Origin: Streptacidiphilus neutrinimicus
GTDB taxonomy: Bacteria; Actinomycetota; Actinomycetes; Streptomycetales; Streptomycetaceae
Direction: 5' to 3'
Assembly: GCF_000787815.1 (NCBI RefSeq)
Contig: NZ_BBPO01000013.1
Location: 23,197 to 87,196, forward strand
Length of the DNA: 64,000 bases
Position 1 is the first letter of the stretch. The number at the start of each line of letters is the position of its first letter. Under the pieces are notes generated by a model. It was given only the letters and a program-made list of their open reading frames with translations, was not told where the DNA came from and did not search any database. A program made the translations under genes and the position numbers. This document shows, one piece after another, positions 33,341 to 43,219 of the stretch.

Positions 33341-35476
33341 CTACGGCTGGGGGTCGCGCGGGAGGCCGAGGATGCGCTCGGCGACCACGTTGAGCTGGAC
33401 CTGGGTGGTGCCTCCCGCGATGGTCAGGCAGCGCGACATCAGCGCCGCGTGCCCGGCCTCGCGGCCGACGCCCTGGTAGACCGCGCCCGCCTCCCCGCAC
33501 AGCTCCAGCGCGTAGGCGGCGACCCGCTGCGCGTGCGGCGCGGAGACGAGCTTGCGAACGCTGCCGCCCGCGCCGGGGTCGAGGCCGTCGAGCGCGCTGA
33601 GCGTGGTGCGCAGGTCGATGCAGGCGAGCACGTGCTCGTCGGCGACCAGGCGGCCGAGGACGGCCGGGTCTCCGCCGGGGGCGTGCAGCAGGCGCTGGAC
33701 GACGGGGCCGGTGGGGCTGGCGTCGGCCATGTGCACGCGCTCGTTGCCGAGCGTGTGCCGGGCCACCCGCCAGCCGTCGTCGACCGCGCCGACCACCGCG
33801 TCGGCGGGCAGCCGGACGTCGTCGAGGAAGACCTCGTTGAAGACCGCGTCGCCGGTCAGTTCGCGCAGCGGGCGGATGTCGATGCCCGGGGTGCCGCGCA
33901 TGTCGACGACGAAGTAGGTGAGGCCCTGGTGCTTGGGCTTCTCCGGCGATGTGCGGGCGAGCAGGATGCCGAAGTCCGCGGTCCGGGCGCTGGAGGTCCA
34001 CACCTTCTGGCCGTCGACGCGCCAACTGCCGTCCTGCTGCCGGACCGCGCGGGTCCGCAGCGAGGCGAGGTCGGAGCCGGCCTCCGGCTCCGAGAAGAGC
34101 TGGCACCAGGTCAGCTCGCCGCGCAGGGTCGGCATCAGCAGCCTCTCGCGCTGGGCGTCGGTGCCGTGGGCGACCAGGGAGGGGACGACCCAGTTGCCGA
34201 TGGTCAGGTCCGGCAGGCGCACCCCCGCGGCGCGCAGCTCCTGCTCGACGACGAGCTGGCGCAGCGGTCCGGCGCCGAGCCCGTACGGGGCCGGGAGGTG
34301 GGGGGCGGCCCAGCCGTCGGACGCGAGGCGACGGCGCTGCTCGGCCGGGCCGAGCCCGGCGACCGAGGCCGCCGCGGCTCGCGCGTCGGCGCGGAACTCC
34401 TCGGCCTCGGGCGGCAGTTCCAGCTGCGGACGCCACTGATCCGCCGCGGCGGCCGTGTCCGCGACCGCGCGCCACAGCGCCCCTTCGCCGCGGAGGAGTT
34501 GGCGCAGTGCGAGGGCCCGGCGCAACCGCAGGTGGGCGTCGTGCTCCCAGGTGAAGCCGATACCGCCGAGGATCTGGACGCAGTCCTCGGCGTTGGCGCA
34601 GGCGGCGTCGACGGCCAGGGCCGCGGCGACGGCGGCGGCCGGCGGCGCGGTCTCCCGTGCGGCGGCCCAGGTCGCGGCGGCGGCCTTCTCGGCGCGGACC
34701 AGCAGCCCGGCGCAGAGGTGCTTGACGGCCTGGAACTGGCCGATGGGCCGCCCGAACTGTTCGCGAACCTTCGCGTGGGCGACGGCGCACTCCAGCGCCC
34801 AGCGAGCGAGGCCGCAGGCCTCGGCGGCGAGCACGGTCCGCACGATCGCGTGGGCGTCGTCGTCGGTGAGCGCGGCCAGGTGCTCGGCGGGGACGTCGTC
34901 GAACTCGACGCGGGCGAGGCCGCGGGTCGGGTCGAGCGCCATCAGCGGCGTGATCCGCGCGGCGGAGGCGGGGACCGCGCACCAGACCGGACCGCCCCCA
35001 CCGTCGGCCCGGACGACGAGCAGCTCCGCCTCCGCCGCGCCGAGAACCACGCCGGCCGCCCCGTCCAGACGTCCGTCCGGCGTCGCCGTCACCGCTGCGC
35101 GCCAGGCCACGGCGGCGGTCAGCCCGCCGTCGGCGAGAGCGGCGAGGCGTTGATCGTCGGGATCGCAGCGGGCGAGCAGCGCGGCGGCGAGGACGGTCGG
35201 CAGGTAGCCGCCGGGCAGGACCGCGCGGCCGGTCTCCTCGACCACCACGGCCAGGTCCAGCAGTCCGCCGCCGCCCCCGCCCGCCCGCTCGGGCAGGTGC
35301 GGGCCGAGCAACCCCTGCTCGGCCAGCGCCTTCCACCACGAGGGCCGGGCGGTCCCCACCGCACCCGGCTCCTCCGCCAGCGCCGCCCGGACCACCGGTC
35401 CGGGGACCTCCCGCTCCAGCAGGCGCCGCACCGAGCCCCGCAACTCCCGGTGCTCCTCGCTGATGCCGACGGCCAT
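33341..35476 (-). CDS. fadE34: Double-domain acyl-CoA dehydrogenase, FadE34/ChsE3-like
   Basis: 711 residues from ATG 35476 (GGAAGGGG six bases upstream), exactly the length of mycobacterial FadE34 (ChsE3). It is a tandem fusion of two acyl-CoA dehydrogenase folds: residues 1-330 (AVAHAKVREQFGRPIGQFQA and ILGGIGFTWEHD) and 350-711 (WCQLFSEPEAGSDLASLRTR, WRVDGQKVWTSSA, GNERVHMAD). The fused form replaces the heterotetramer used elsewhere. In mycobacteria it dehydrogenates the bile-acid-length (C5 or C24) steroid side-chain CoA. The promoter bears both a KstR box and the second palindrome. Confidence 0.85.
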   Translation of the reverse strand: MAVGISEEHRELRGSVRRLLEREVPGPVVRAALAEEPGAVGTARPSWWKALAEQGLLGPHLPERAGGGGGGLLDLAVVVEETGRAVLPGGYLPTVLAAALLARCDPDDQRLAALADGGLTAAVAWRAAVTATPDGRLDGAAGVVLGAAEAELLVVRADGGGGPVWCAVPASAARITPLMALDPTRGLARVEFDDVPAEHLAALTDDDAHAIVRTVLAAEACGLARWALECAVAHAKVREQFGRPIGQFQAVKHLCAGLLVRAEKAAAATWAAARETAPPAAAVAAALAVDAACANAEDCVQILGGIGFTWEHDAHLRLRRALALRQLLRGEGALWRAVADTAAAADQWRPQLELPPEAEEFRADARAAAASVAGLGPAEQRRRLASDGWAAPHLPAPYGLGAGPLRQLVVEQELRAAGVRLPDLTIGNWVVPSLVAHGTDAQRERLLMPTLRGELTWCQLFSEPEAGSDLASLRTRAVRQQDGSWRVDGQKVWTSSARTADFGILLARTSPEKPKHQGLTYFVVDMRGTPGIDIRPLRELTGDAVFNEVFLDDVRLPADAVVGAVDDGWRVARHTLGNERVHMADASPTGPVVQRLLHAPGGDPAVLGRLVADEHVLACIDLRTTLSALDGLDPGAGGSVRKLVSAPHAQRVAAYALELCGEAGAVYQGVGREAGHAALMSRCLTIAGGTTQVQLNVVAERILGLPRDPQP

Positions 35477-35494
35477 GGACGTCCCCTTCCGAAG

Positions 35495-35525
35495 CTGACG
35501 TGGCGTCAGAGTAGAACATGTTCCA
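35495..35525. promoter_or_regulatory. Dual operator: CTGACGTGGCGTCAG and KstR box TAGAACATGTTCCA
   Basis: Two palindromes lie side by side in the 117-base space between the divergent fadE34 and M48 protease genes: 35495-35509 (CTGAC-N5-GTCAG) and 35512-35525 (full match to TnnAACnnGTTnnA). They begin 19 bases upstream of the fadE34 start. Confidence 0.8.
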
Positions 35526-35593
35526 GAAATTGGGAAGTCCGGCACCGGGAGGTCCTTTCCTCGGGGCCGTCGGCTCGGGCATCATCTGCGGCC

Positions 35594-36931
35594 ATGACCA
35601 CCCCCACGACGAGCGAGAACGCCGTCTGCCCGGAATGCTCGGGTTCGCTCACCAACGACCCGCGATTTGCCGTCTGGTGCCCTTCGTGCCATTGGAACGC
35701 GTTGCCGGAAACGACCCGCAAGCCGACCTCTCAGGAGAACAACCTGCGCCGCCGGCTCGACCGGGCGCTGGAGGAGCGGCTGTTCCAGGAGGCCGTCTCC
35801 GGCCGGGATCTGAAGCCCCACCGGGACGCCTCGTTCTTCGCCGCGGCCGCGCTGGCGCTGCCCGTGCACCTGGTCACCCTGGCGGCGCTCGTCGCGGGCG
35901 GCCTGCTGGTCGCCTACGGCTCCTGGCCGGGCTGGGTCGCGGCCGCCGCGCTCTTCGGCATCGCCTACCAGTGCCGCCCGCGCCTCGGCTCCTACCGGAA
36001 GGCCGTCCGCAAGGCCGCGGTGGTCACGCGCGCGGACGCGCCGGCGCTGTGGGCGCTGGCGGACTCCGTCGCCGACGAGCTCGGCACCCGACGGGCCGAT
36101 GCCATCGTGCTCAGCCGGCGTTTCAACGCCTCCTACGCGCGCCTGGGGCTGCGGCGCCGGGTCGTGCTGGTGCTCGGCATGCCGCTGTGGGCGTCGCTGT
36201 CGGAACAGGAGCGGGTGGCGCTGCTGGCCCACGAGTTCGGCCACGGCGCCAACGGCGACGCGCGGCGCGGACTGTGGCTCGGCGCCGCGCTGAGCGGGCT
36301 GGAGGAGTGGTGGCGGATCCTGCAGACCAGCGCCCTCGCGCGGAACCGGAGCCACGGCCTGGAGGCGTTCGTCATGCTGCTGGTGAGCTGGCTGACGGCC
36401 GGGCTCGCCCAGCTCGTCCTGCTCTACGCGCGGCTGCTGAACTGGCTGACCCGGATCGGCAGCCGCCGCGCCGAGTACCTGGCCGACTCCTTCACCTCCC
36501 GCCTCGCCGGGACCGAGGGCGCCACCGGCCTCCTCGAGGCGCTGCGCCTCGGGACGGCGTACGAGAGCGTCATCCACCGACGTCGCGTCGCCGGTCAGCG
36601 CATCCCCGGCCAGCGACACCGCCGCGGCGGTGCGCCCGGTGCGGCCGAGCCGGTCGTGCCCGAGCTGTCGGCGGGCGACCTGTGGACGCAGGTGCAGGAG
36701 TACGTCCGGACCATCCCGGCCGCGGAGCGCACCCGGCGTCTCCTCGTGTCCGAGCTGACCCACGACGACTTCGACGGCACCCACCCGCCGACCCACCTGC
36801 GGCTGGCCTTCGTCCGCAGCCGTGAGACGGCCGAGCCCGCGGTCCGGCTGAGCCCGGCCGACTCCGCCGCGATCGACGCCGAGCTGCGCCCGGCGGCCGG
36901 GCCGATCGCCGAGGACCTGCTCACCGGCTGA
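35594..36931 (+). CDS. M48-family membrane metalloprotease with N-terminal zinc ribbon
   Basis: 445 residues, ATG 35594. The N-terminus has CPEC and CPSC pairs (residues 12-35), probably a zinc ribbon. Two TM segments follow at about 95-135. The protease centre is H213-E-F-G-H217 (LLAHEFGHGANGD), with the third ligand Glu in RRAEYLADSFTSRLAGTEGA. A further hydrophobic pair is near residues 260-285. The layout is that of HtpX/Oma1-type integral proteases facing the cytoplasm. It is divergent from fadE34, so the shared spacer could place it under KstR, though its function does not suggest it. Confidence 0.85.
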   Translation: MTTPTTSENAVCPECSGSLTNDPRFAVWCPSCHWNALPETTRKPTSQENNLRRRLDRALEERLFQEAVSGRDLKPHRDASFFAAAALALPVHLVTLAALVAGGLLVAYGSWPGWVAAAALFGIAYQCRPRLGSYRKAVRKAAVVTRADAPALWALADSVADELGTRRADAIVLSRRFNASYARLGLRRRVVLVLGMPLWASLSEQERVALLAHEFGHGANGDARRGLWLGAALSGLEEWWRILQTSALARNRSHGLEAFVMLLVSWLTAGLAQLVLLYARLLNWLTRIGSRRAEYLADSFTSRLAGTEGATGLLEALRLGTAYESVIHRRRVAGQRIPGQRHRRGGAPGAAEPVVPELSAGDLWTQVQEYVRTIPAAERTRRLLVSELTHDDFDGTHPPTHLRLAFVRSRETAEPAVRLSPADSAAIDAELRPAAGPIAEDLLTG

Positions 36932-36988
36932 CGCCGGTGAGCGGGGCCCGAACGGCCGGTGCCCGCAGGTGACCGGCCGGTAGGGTGA

Positions 36989-37651
<663 letters not shown>

Positions 37652-37755
37652 GCGCGGAAGTTCTTGATCGCACAAACCCGCCTGCGCGCTGCGGGGGTTC
37701 GATACGGTGGCGCCCATCGGTTTCGGGGTACCTGCGGTACGCGGCGAGGTGGGCG

Positions 37756-39213
37756 ATGAGCGAACGGGACGGGACGAGCCCCGCGGTGTGGGATCCGACA
37801 GCCAACGGCGGCGCCGGCGGCTGGGTCCGCGGAGGCGCGGGCGGACCGCACGCCGGAGCCTCGCAGGACCCGCGCGCGGCCCGGCCGAGCGACGCCGAGG
37901 AGACGGCGGTGCTGCCGCCGGTCCCCGGCACCGTCCCGCCCCCGGCGGGCGGCGCCGCGGAAGCGCCCTCGCCGACCCAGCTCGACCAGCCGATCGCCCG
38001 CCCCTACTTCCCCGGGGCTCCGGGCCGGCCTCCGGCGACTCCGCCCCACGCCTCCGGCCGTCCCACCCCGTTCACTCCTCCCGGCGTCCAGCAGCCCCCG
38101 CCGCCGGGCGCGCAGCCGCCGCACGGCCCCGGATTCAGCGCCCACCCCGGCCCCGTGGGCGCCGACGTACCGACCATGGGCACGCCAGGTGCGCAGCCCA
38201 CCGCGCGCTCCGCCGCGCCCGGCGGCCACCCCGGCCACGCGGGCGAGGTGCCGACCGTGAGCGCGCCCGGCACGCAGTCGCCGTTCGGGGCGGGGTTCGG
38301 CGCGCCGCCCAGCCCACAGGTCGGCTTTCAGGCCGGTGCCGCTCCCTTCGCTCCGCCCGGTGTTCGGCCGGGCGCCGAGGCGCCGACCGTGGGTGCGCCC
38401 GCGTATGCGCCGAACTTCCAGGTCCCGGCGCAGAGCCCCGACTACGGGGTGCCCGGGCCGCCGCCGTTCCGGCGGCCGGACTTCGGCGGCCCGCAGCCGC
38501 CGCCCGCCGCCTACACCGGTGCCGACGAAGCGCCGCGGCGGATGTCGACCGGTGTGATGCTCGCGATCGTGATCGTGGTCGCCGCGGTGCTCGGGGTCGG
38601 CGCGGTGTGGGGGCTCGGGCTCGGACGGTCCAGCGGCAGCGCCGGCTCGGGCGCCTCACCCGTCGCGAGCGGCGGCGGAAGCGCGTCCGGCTCCACCGGC
38701 GGCTCGGCGGCGCCGAGCGGCTCACCCAGCGGCGGGGCGTCCCCTTCCGCCTCCGGGAGCGCCACAGCGGGCGCGCAGGCGCAGGCGCAGGCCGTCGACA
38801 GCCTGCTGTCGCAGAGCAAGGGCGTGCGCCAGTCCATCGGCTCGGCCGCCACGGACGTGTCCGGCTGCACCAACCTGGCCGATGCGCAGGGCGCTTTCCA
38901 GAACGCGGCGAACAGCCGCCAGAGCCTCGCGAACCAGGCGACCACCCTGGACGTCTCGCAGCTGCCGAACGGCGCCGCGCTGCTGCAGCAGCTCGCGCAG
39001 GCGGAGCGTGACTCGGCCAACGCCGACAACGCCTACGCGAGCTACGCGGGCTCGCTGGCGTCGAGCGGCACCTGCACCCCGAACGCTCCGCTGCCCCAGT
39101 CCGTGACCGCCGCCAACACGACGGCCACCAATGACAAGAATGCCTTCGTGGTGGAATGGGACCAGATCGCCGCACAGTACGGACTGCCTTCGTGGACGAA
39201 AAATGACTTCTGA
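37756..39213 (+). CDS. Pro-rich single-TM envelope protein
   Basis: 485 residues. ATG 37756 with GAGG seven bases upstream. Residues 1-255 are cytoplasmic and rich in Pro/Gly/Ala with an ETAVLPPVPG tag (also in the truncated gene at 63745). A single TM (about 264-290, MSTGVMLAIVIVVAAVLGVG) leads to a Ser/Gly-rich linker and an extracellular helical domain of about 150 residues (QAVDSLLSQSKGVRQSIGSA and following) with two Cys (VSGCTN, GTCTPN) that may form a disulphide. No enzyme motif. It overlaps the amidase gene, suggesting a joint role at the cell wall. Confidence 0.7.
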   Translation: MSERDGTSPAVWDPTANGGAGGWVRGGAGGPHAGASQDPRAARPSDAEETAVLPPVPGTVPPPAGGAAEAPSPTQLDQPIARPYFPGAPGRPPATPPHASGRPTPFTPPGVQQPPPPGAQPPHGPGFSAHPGPVGADVPTMGTPGAQPTARSAAPGGHPGHAGEVPTVSAPGTQSPFGAGFGAPPSPQVGFQAGAAPFAPPGVRPGAEAPTVGAPAYAPNFQVPAQSPDYGVPGPPPFRRPDFGGPQPPPAAYTGADEAPRRMSTGVMLAIVIVVAAVLGVGAVWGLGLGRSSGSAGSGASPVASGGGSASGSTGGSAAPSGSPSGGASPSASGSATAGAQAQAQAVDSLLSQSKGVRQSIGSAATDVSGCTNLADAQGAFQNAANSRQSLANQATTLDVSQLPNGAALLQQLAQAERDSANADNAYASYAGSLASSGTCTPNAPLPQSVTAANTTATNDKNAFVVEWDQIAAQYGLPSWTKNDF

Positions 39214-40159
39214 GGACTTCGGGCCCCAGCGACCGCACCGCGCCAGGACCACGACGCTCGTGCTGGTCCTGGCGGCGCTGGTGCCCCTCTGCTTCGCGGG
39301 CTGGCTGGGCTGGCGGGCGATAGCCGGCGAGCCGGGCAAGGGATCGGGCAACCGTCCCGCCGCCGCGGGCGGAGCGAGCCGCGGCGCCGCTCCGAGCGGG
39401 AGCCCCTCGGGCACGCCCGGCGGCAGCGCGCCGCCCTCCGGCTCCGCGTCCCCCTCCGGCTCCGGGGGCGCCGGCAAGCCGCTCGCGGGCAAGGTGATCG
39501 TGATCGATCCGGGCCACAACCCGAACAACGTCGACCACCCGAGCGAGATCAACAGCCTGGTCTTCGTCGGCAACAGCAGCAAGGCCTGCGACACCACCGG
39601 CGCCTCGACCAACGCGGGCTACCCGGAGGCGGAGTTCACCCTCGACGTCGCGCGGCGGGTGCGCACGCTGCTGGAGGCCGAGGGCGCCACCGTCATCTTC
39701 ACCCAGGACGGCAGCACACCGTGGGGCCCGTGCGTGACCCAGCGCGCGGAGATCGGCAACCGCGCCCACGCGGACGCGGCGATCTCCATCCACGCGGACG
39801 GGGCGGGCGCCACCGACCACGGCTTCCATGTGATCATGCCTCAGGCGGTGATCGCCGGAGGTGTGAACAACAGCGCGATCGTCGCCCCGTCGCACACGCT
39901 GGGCCTGGACCTGCGATCCGCCTTCGCGGCGGCGACGGGCGAGCCGTTCGCCAACTACATCAACGGCGGCGTGGGCTACGACATCCGCAGCGACCTGGGC
40001 GGGCTGAACCTGTCCACGGTGCCGAAGGTCTTCATCGAGTGCGCCAACATGCGCAACTCCGGCGACGCGCAGCGGGTGACCTCCGCCACGTGGCGTCAGG
40101 AGGCGGCCCAGGGCATCGCCGACGGCCTCAGCCAGTTCGTCCTCCACGAGGGGAACTGA
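39203..40159 (+). CDS. N-acetylmuramoyl-L-alanine amidase (Amidase_3), membrane-anchored
   Basis: 318 residues; ATG 39203 overlaps the preceding gene by 11 bases. One TM or uncleaved signal (about 17-40), a Ser/Gly/Pro-rich spacer to residue 92, then an Amidase_3 domain: H105 in VIDPGHNPNN, E142 in GYPEAEFTLDVARRV and H197 in AISIHADG as zinc ligands, and FIECANMRNSGDA with the catalytic Glu. It cuts the bond between N-acetylmuramic acid and the stem peptide outside the membrane. The spacer would let it reach into the wall. Confidence 0.88.
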   Translation: MTSEDFGPQRPHRARTTTLVLVLAALVPLCFAGWLGWRAIAGEPGKGSGNRPAAAGGASRGAAPSGSPSGTPGGSAPPSGSASPSGSGGAGKPLAGKVIVIDPGHNPNNVDHPSEINSLVFVGNSSKACDTTGASTNAGYPEAEFTLDVARRVRTLLEAEGATVIFTQDGSTPWGPCVTQRAEIGNRAHADAAISIHADGAGATDHGFHVIMPQAVIAGGVNNSAIVAPSHTLGLDLRSAFAAATGEPFANYINGGVGYDIRSDLGGLNLSTVPKVFIECANMRNSGDAQRVTSATWRQEAAQGIADGLSQFVLHEGN

Positions 40160-40234
40160 TCCGGCTGGTACGGTCACAACCGGTCCCAGTGGTTCCGTGC
40201 GCCAACGGCCCACGACACACGAGAGGCTTACGCG

Positions 40235-41308
40235 GTGAATCTGCGAACCGTCACCCGAGGGGACGCCGCGCTGGCGGCTTCGGCGCTGCTGCTCCTCGTC
40301 TCCTCCTTCTTCACGTTCTTCCAAGCGGGCGCGGACCAGTGCACCGGGACGGCCTCCACCTGCTCCACCAACGCGTGGAATGCCTCGCTCTTCCCGCTGC
40401 TGCCCGGCGTCGTGCTGCTCGGCGTGATCGGTCCGGTGCTGGTGCTGCTGGGCCGGCTGCTGCCGCACGAGCCCTCCGCGCTCGGCATCGGCCTGCGCCC
40501 GTGGGGCGTGGTGCTGACGGTGGCCGCAGCCTGGTCCGCGCTGTGGACGCTGTTCGGCGGCCCGACCGGTGACCTCTTCGGCCACCCGGAGGTCTCCTCC
40601 AGCCCGCAGCTCGGCGCGTTCCTGGCCTTCGTCTTCTGCGCACTCGACGTCCTGCTGGCGGTGGCCGCCCCAGTCCTGCCGTTCCTGGCCGCCCCACTGC
40701 TGCCGCAGGCCACGACCTTGGCCCCGCCGTCCCCGTACGCGCCGCAGGGCGCGGAGGGCCGGCCGGGCTTCCCGGATTTCGGCGCGCCCGCCGGCCAGCC
40801 GCAGCCCCCGCACGTCGGGCACTTCCACCCGCAGCCGGTCCAGCAGTCCCAGCCGGGCCAGCCGTTCCAGGGGCCCGAGCGGCAGGCGTCGACGCTGCCG
40901 CTGTCGACCCCGGCGGAGCAGGCCGGCGCGGGCCCGGCCGCGCCCGAGTCCTCCGCCGCCGCGACCGCGCGGCTGCCGCGGCACACCCCGCAGGACACCC
41001 CGCCCGGTTCGGCCTCGACCGTGCGCCTGGGCGCGGCCGCGCCGGCCGCCGCGCAGTCCCCGGCCGTGCCGATGCCTGCCGCCGCCGAGCCGGTGACGCC
41101 CGCGCCCGCCTTCGCGCCGTTCTGGTTCGCCGTCCCGGCGGCCCGGCCGCTGGCGCCCGAGAACGACCCGAAGGGCGCGCCCGTCGGCGAACTCGTGCCC
41201 GGCACCTGGTACCTGGCCATCGCCCAGCGCGGCGAGGCGCTGCTCGCCCGGACCCAGGAGGGCAAGAGCGGGCTGCTCGTCGACACCACCGGCATCCAGC
41301 GCGGCTGA
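40235..41308 (+). CDS. Membrane protein with Pro-rich cytoplasmic tail
   Basis: 357 residues, GTG 40235. Four hydrophobic segments in the first 160 residues (about 12-32, 50-72, 84-104, 125-148) with two Cys in the first outer loop (QCTGTASTCSTN). The rest is Pro/Ala/Gln-rich, ending in a conserved-looking FWFAVPAARPLAPE and GTWYLAIAQRGEALLARTQE block that resembles a small SH3-like fold. No known function. It follows the amidase gene by 75 bases. Confidence 0.65.
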   Translation: MNLRTVTRGDAALAASALLLLVSSFFTFFQAGADQCTGTASTCSTNAWNASLFPLLPGVVLLGVIGPVLVLLGRLLPHEPSALGIGLRPWGVVLTVAAAWSALWTLFGGPTGDLFGHPEVSSSPQLGAFLAFVFCALDVLLAVAAPVLPFLAAPLLPQATTLAPPSPYAPQGAEGRPGFPDFGAPAGQPQPPHVGHFHPQPVQQSQPGQPFQGPERQASTLPLSTPAEQAGAGPAAPESSAAATARLPRHTPQDTPPGSASTVRLGAAAPAAAQSPAVPMPAAAEPVTPAPAFAPFWFAVPAARPLAPENDPKGAPVGELVPGTWYLAIAQRGEALLARTQEGKSGLLVDTTGIQRG

Positions 41309-41343
41309 GCGCGCCGTTGTTCCTTGCGGACCCCCTCGCTAAT

Positions 41344-41358
41344 CTGACAGACCGTCAG
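41344..41358. promoter_or_regulatory. Palindrome CTGACAGACCGTCAG upstream of the LLM oxidoreductase gene
   Basis: Perfect CTGAC/GTCAG arms with five bases between, 21 bases before the ATG at 41379. The same palindrome occurs at 35495-35509 and 60197-60211. It is a likely operator of a TetR-type regulator. Confidence 0.7.
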
Positions 41359-41378
41359 CTCTACGAGGGGGTTCCGTC

Positions 41379-42392
41379 ATGCGGCTCGGTCTGGTCCTCG
41401 GCTACTGGGGCGCGGCCCCGACTCCCGGTTTCGTCGAACTCGCCCAGGAGGCCGAGCGCCTCGGCTTCGACTCGGTGTGGACGGCCGAGTCCTGGGGCTC
41501 CGACGTCTTCACCCCGCTGACCTGGATCGCCGCGCACACCCGGCGGATCCGGCTGGGCACCGGCATCGCCCAGATGGCCGCCCGCACACCTACCGCCACC
41601 GCCATGCACGCCATGACGCTCGATCACCTGTGTGGCGGACGGCTGCTGCTGGGCCTCGGCCTGTCCGGGCCTCAGGTGGTGGAGGGCTGGTACGGGCGTC
41701 CGTTCCCGCGTTCCCCGCTCACCGCCGTGCGCGAGTACGTGGACGTGGTCCGCCAGGCCCTGCGCCGCGAGAAGCCGGTCGCCCTGGAGGGCCGCTACCA
41801 CCCGCTGCCCTACCCCGGCCCCGACGGCACGGGCCTCGGCAAGCCGCTCAAGCCGATCGTCCACCCGCTGCGCCCGGACATCCCGATCCTGCTGGGCGCG
41901 GAGGGGCCGAAGAACATCGCGCAGACCACGCGGGTCGCCGACGGCTGGCTGCCGCTCTACTTCTCCCCCGAGCGCTGGCACGAGCTCTACGCCGAGCCGC
42001 TGGCGGGCGCCCGGCCGGGTTTCATGGTCGCCCCCCTCGTCCACGCCCGCGTCTGCGCGGACGTGGACGAGGGGCTCGCGCCGATCCGGGCCATGCTGGG
42101 CTTCTACGTCGGCGGGATGGGCGCGCACACCCGCAACTTCCACGCCGACCTGATGGCCAGGATGGGCTACGCGGCCGAGGCGCGGCGCGTCCAGGAGCTG
42201 TTCCTGGCGGGCCGCCGCGAGGAGGCCGTCGCGGCGGTCCCCGCGGCGTTCGCCGACGAGATCAGCCTGGTCGGCCCGCGCGAACGCATCGCCGACCGCC
42301 TGGCGGCGTGGCGTGCGACGCCCGTCACCGACCTGCTGGTCACCTCACGCGACCCGGAGACGCTGAGGACGCTGGCGGAGCTGGTCCTCTGA
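41379..42392 (+). CDS. LLM-class F420-dependent oxidoreductase
   Basis: 337 residues, ATG 41379 after GAGGGGG. A luciferase-like TIM barrel: MRLGLVLGYWG, LAQEAERLGFDSVWTAESWG, TRRIRLGTGIAQMAARTPTA and LLGLGLSGPQVVEGWYGRPF are the family blocks. Members reduce or oxidise substrates with coenzyme F420 (or FMN). The C-terminal LVTSRDPETLRTLAELV is also typical. A role in steroid or fatty-acid metabolism is suggested only by the operator it shares with fadE34 and cyp125. Confidence 0.85.
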   Translation: MRLGLVLGYWGAAPTPGFVELAQEAERLGFDSVWTAESWGSDVFTPLTWIAAHTRRIRLGTGIAQMAARTPTATAMHAMTLDHLCGGRLLLGLGLSGPQVVEGWYGRPFPRSPLTAVREYVDVVRQALRREKPVALEGRYHPLPYPGPDGTGLGKPLKPIVHPLRPDIPILLGAEGPKNIAQTTRVADGWLPLYFSPERWHELYAEPLAGARPGFMVAPLVHARVCADVDEGLAPIRAMLGFYVGGMGAHTRNFHADLMARMGYAAEARRVQELFLAGRREEAVAAVPAAFADEISLVGPRERIADRLAAWRATPVTDLLVTSRDPETLRTLAELVL

Positions 42393-42408
42393 CGTTCGCG
42401 GTCCCGGT

Positions 42409-43179
42409 TCAGGTGAGGCTGAGCCCCGCACGCCAGAGCTCCGGCACCCGCTCCTCGCCGAACCGCTCCGGCCCGGCCTCGCCCTGCGGCAGACGGCCGT
42501 TGAGCCAGAGCATCACGTCCCGCGCGCTGCCGCGCACAGCCGCGTCCGCCTTGGCGTGGCCGTACTCGAGGGTGAACGCCTCCGCGGTGCGCCGCAGGCG
42601 CCACTCGCCCGGCACGTCGGTGCAGTGCAGGTGCAGGCTGTCGCCGTCGCCCGCGAGGGCGGAGCGGCCGGCGAAGGCACGGGCGTCGAAGTCCGAGGCG
42701 TTGGTCAGCAGTTCGTCGACGTTGTCGGCGGCCAGCGCGGCGTCGGCCTCCGGCCGCACGCCGACGGTCAGTTCGGCGTCGATCCGGTGCACCAGCGACT
42801 CGTGCGCGATCCTCCGCGCCCACCAGCGCGTCCCACCGCCGTGGGCCCAGCCCCACACGGCGAGGTCCGGCCCGGTCTCCCGCAGCAGCGCGACCGTCCG
42901 GTCCGCCCCCGCCCGCAGCCAGTCGGCCTCGCCGCCCTCCGGCATCTCCCGGTCCGGCACCTCACGGAACGGCACCCGCTCGGTCGCCTTGCGGGCCACG
43001 ACCTCGCCGATCCAGCGGAACACCATGCCCTGGTGGAACAGCAGGTCCCGCAGCACCCAGTCGGGACAACTCGGCACGCGCGCCGCCATGTCCGCGTCCG
43101 CGGCGAGCTCCGCGGTGCGGCGCGCGTGATCGGCGGCGTGATCGAGGTACTGCTCGTGTGCAAGCCACTCCATAGCCAT
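42409..43179 (-). CDS. Maleylpyruvate isomerase-family mycothiol-dependent protein
   Basis: 256 residues, ATG 43179 (ATG 43173 also possible). A DinB-like four-helix bundle: the N-terminal HARRTAELAADADMAARVPS, then CPDWVLRDLLFHQG, with HESLVHRIDAEL giving the conserved H-x3-H-x2-D metal/thiol region, and a C-terminal sterol-carrier-like domain (LHLHCTDVPGEWRLRR, then GSARDVMLWLNGR). Family members use mycothiol for isomerisation or thiol transfer; the substrate here is unknown. It converges with the LLM gene. Confidence 0.85.
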   Translation of the reverse strand: MAMEWLAHEQYLDHAADHARRTAELAADADMAARVPSCPDWVLRDLLFHQGMVFRWIGEVVARKATERVPFREVPDREMPEGGEADWLRAGADRTVALLRETGPDLAVWGWAHGGGTRWWARRIAHESLVHRIDAELTVGVRPEADAALAADNVDELLTNASDFDARAFAGRSALAGDGDSLHLHCTDVPGEWRLRRTAEAFTLEYGHAKADAAVRGSARDVMLWLNGRLPQGEAGPERFGEERVPELWRAGLSLT

Positions 43180-43219
43180 GGGGCGGACGCTAGCACCCCG
43201 TGGACGGAGCGGCGCCCCC

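Noticed and set aside
32162..36931. A very long plus-strand open frame (about 1,590 codons) antisense to the thiolase and fadE34 genes
   Set aside because: Only its last 445 codons (from 35594) encode a protein, the M48 protease. The rest is the mirror image of strong G/C third-position bias in the minus-strand genes and has the composition of a shadow frame.
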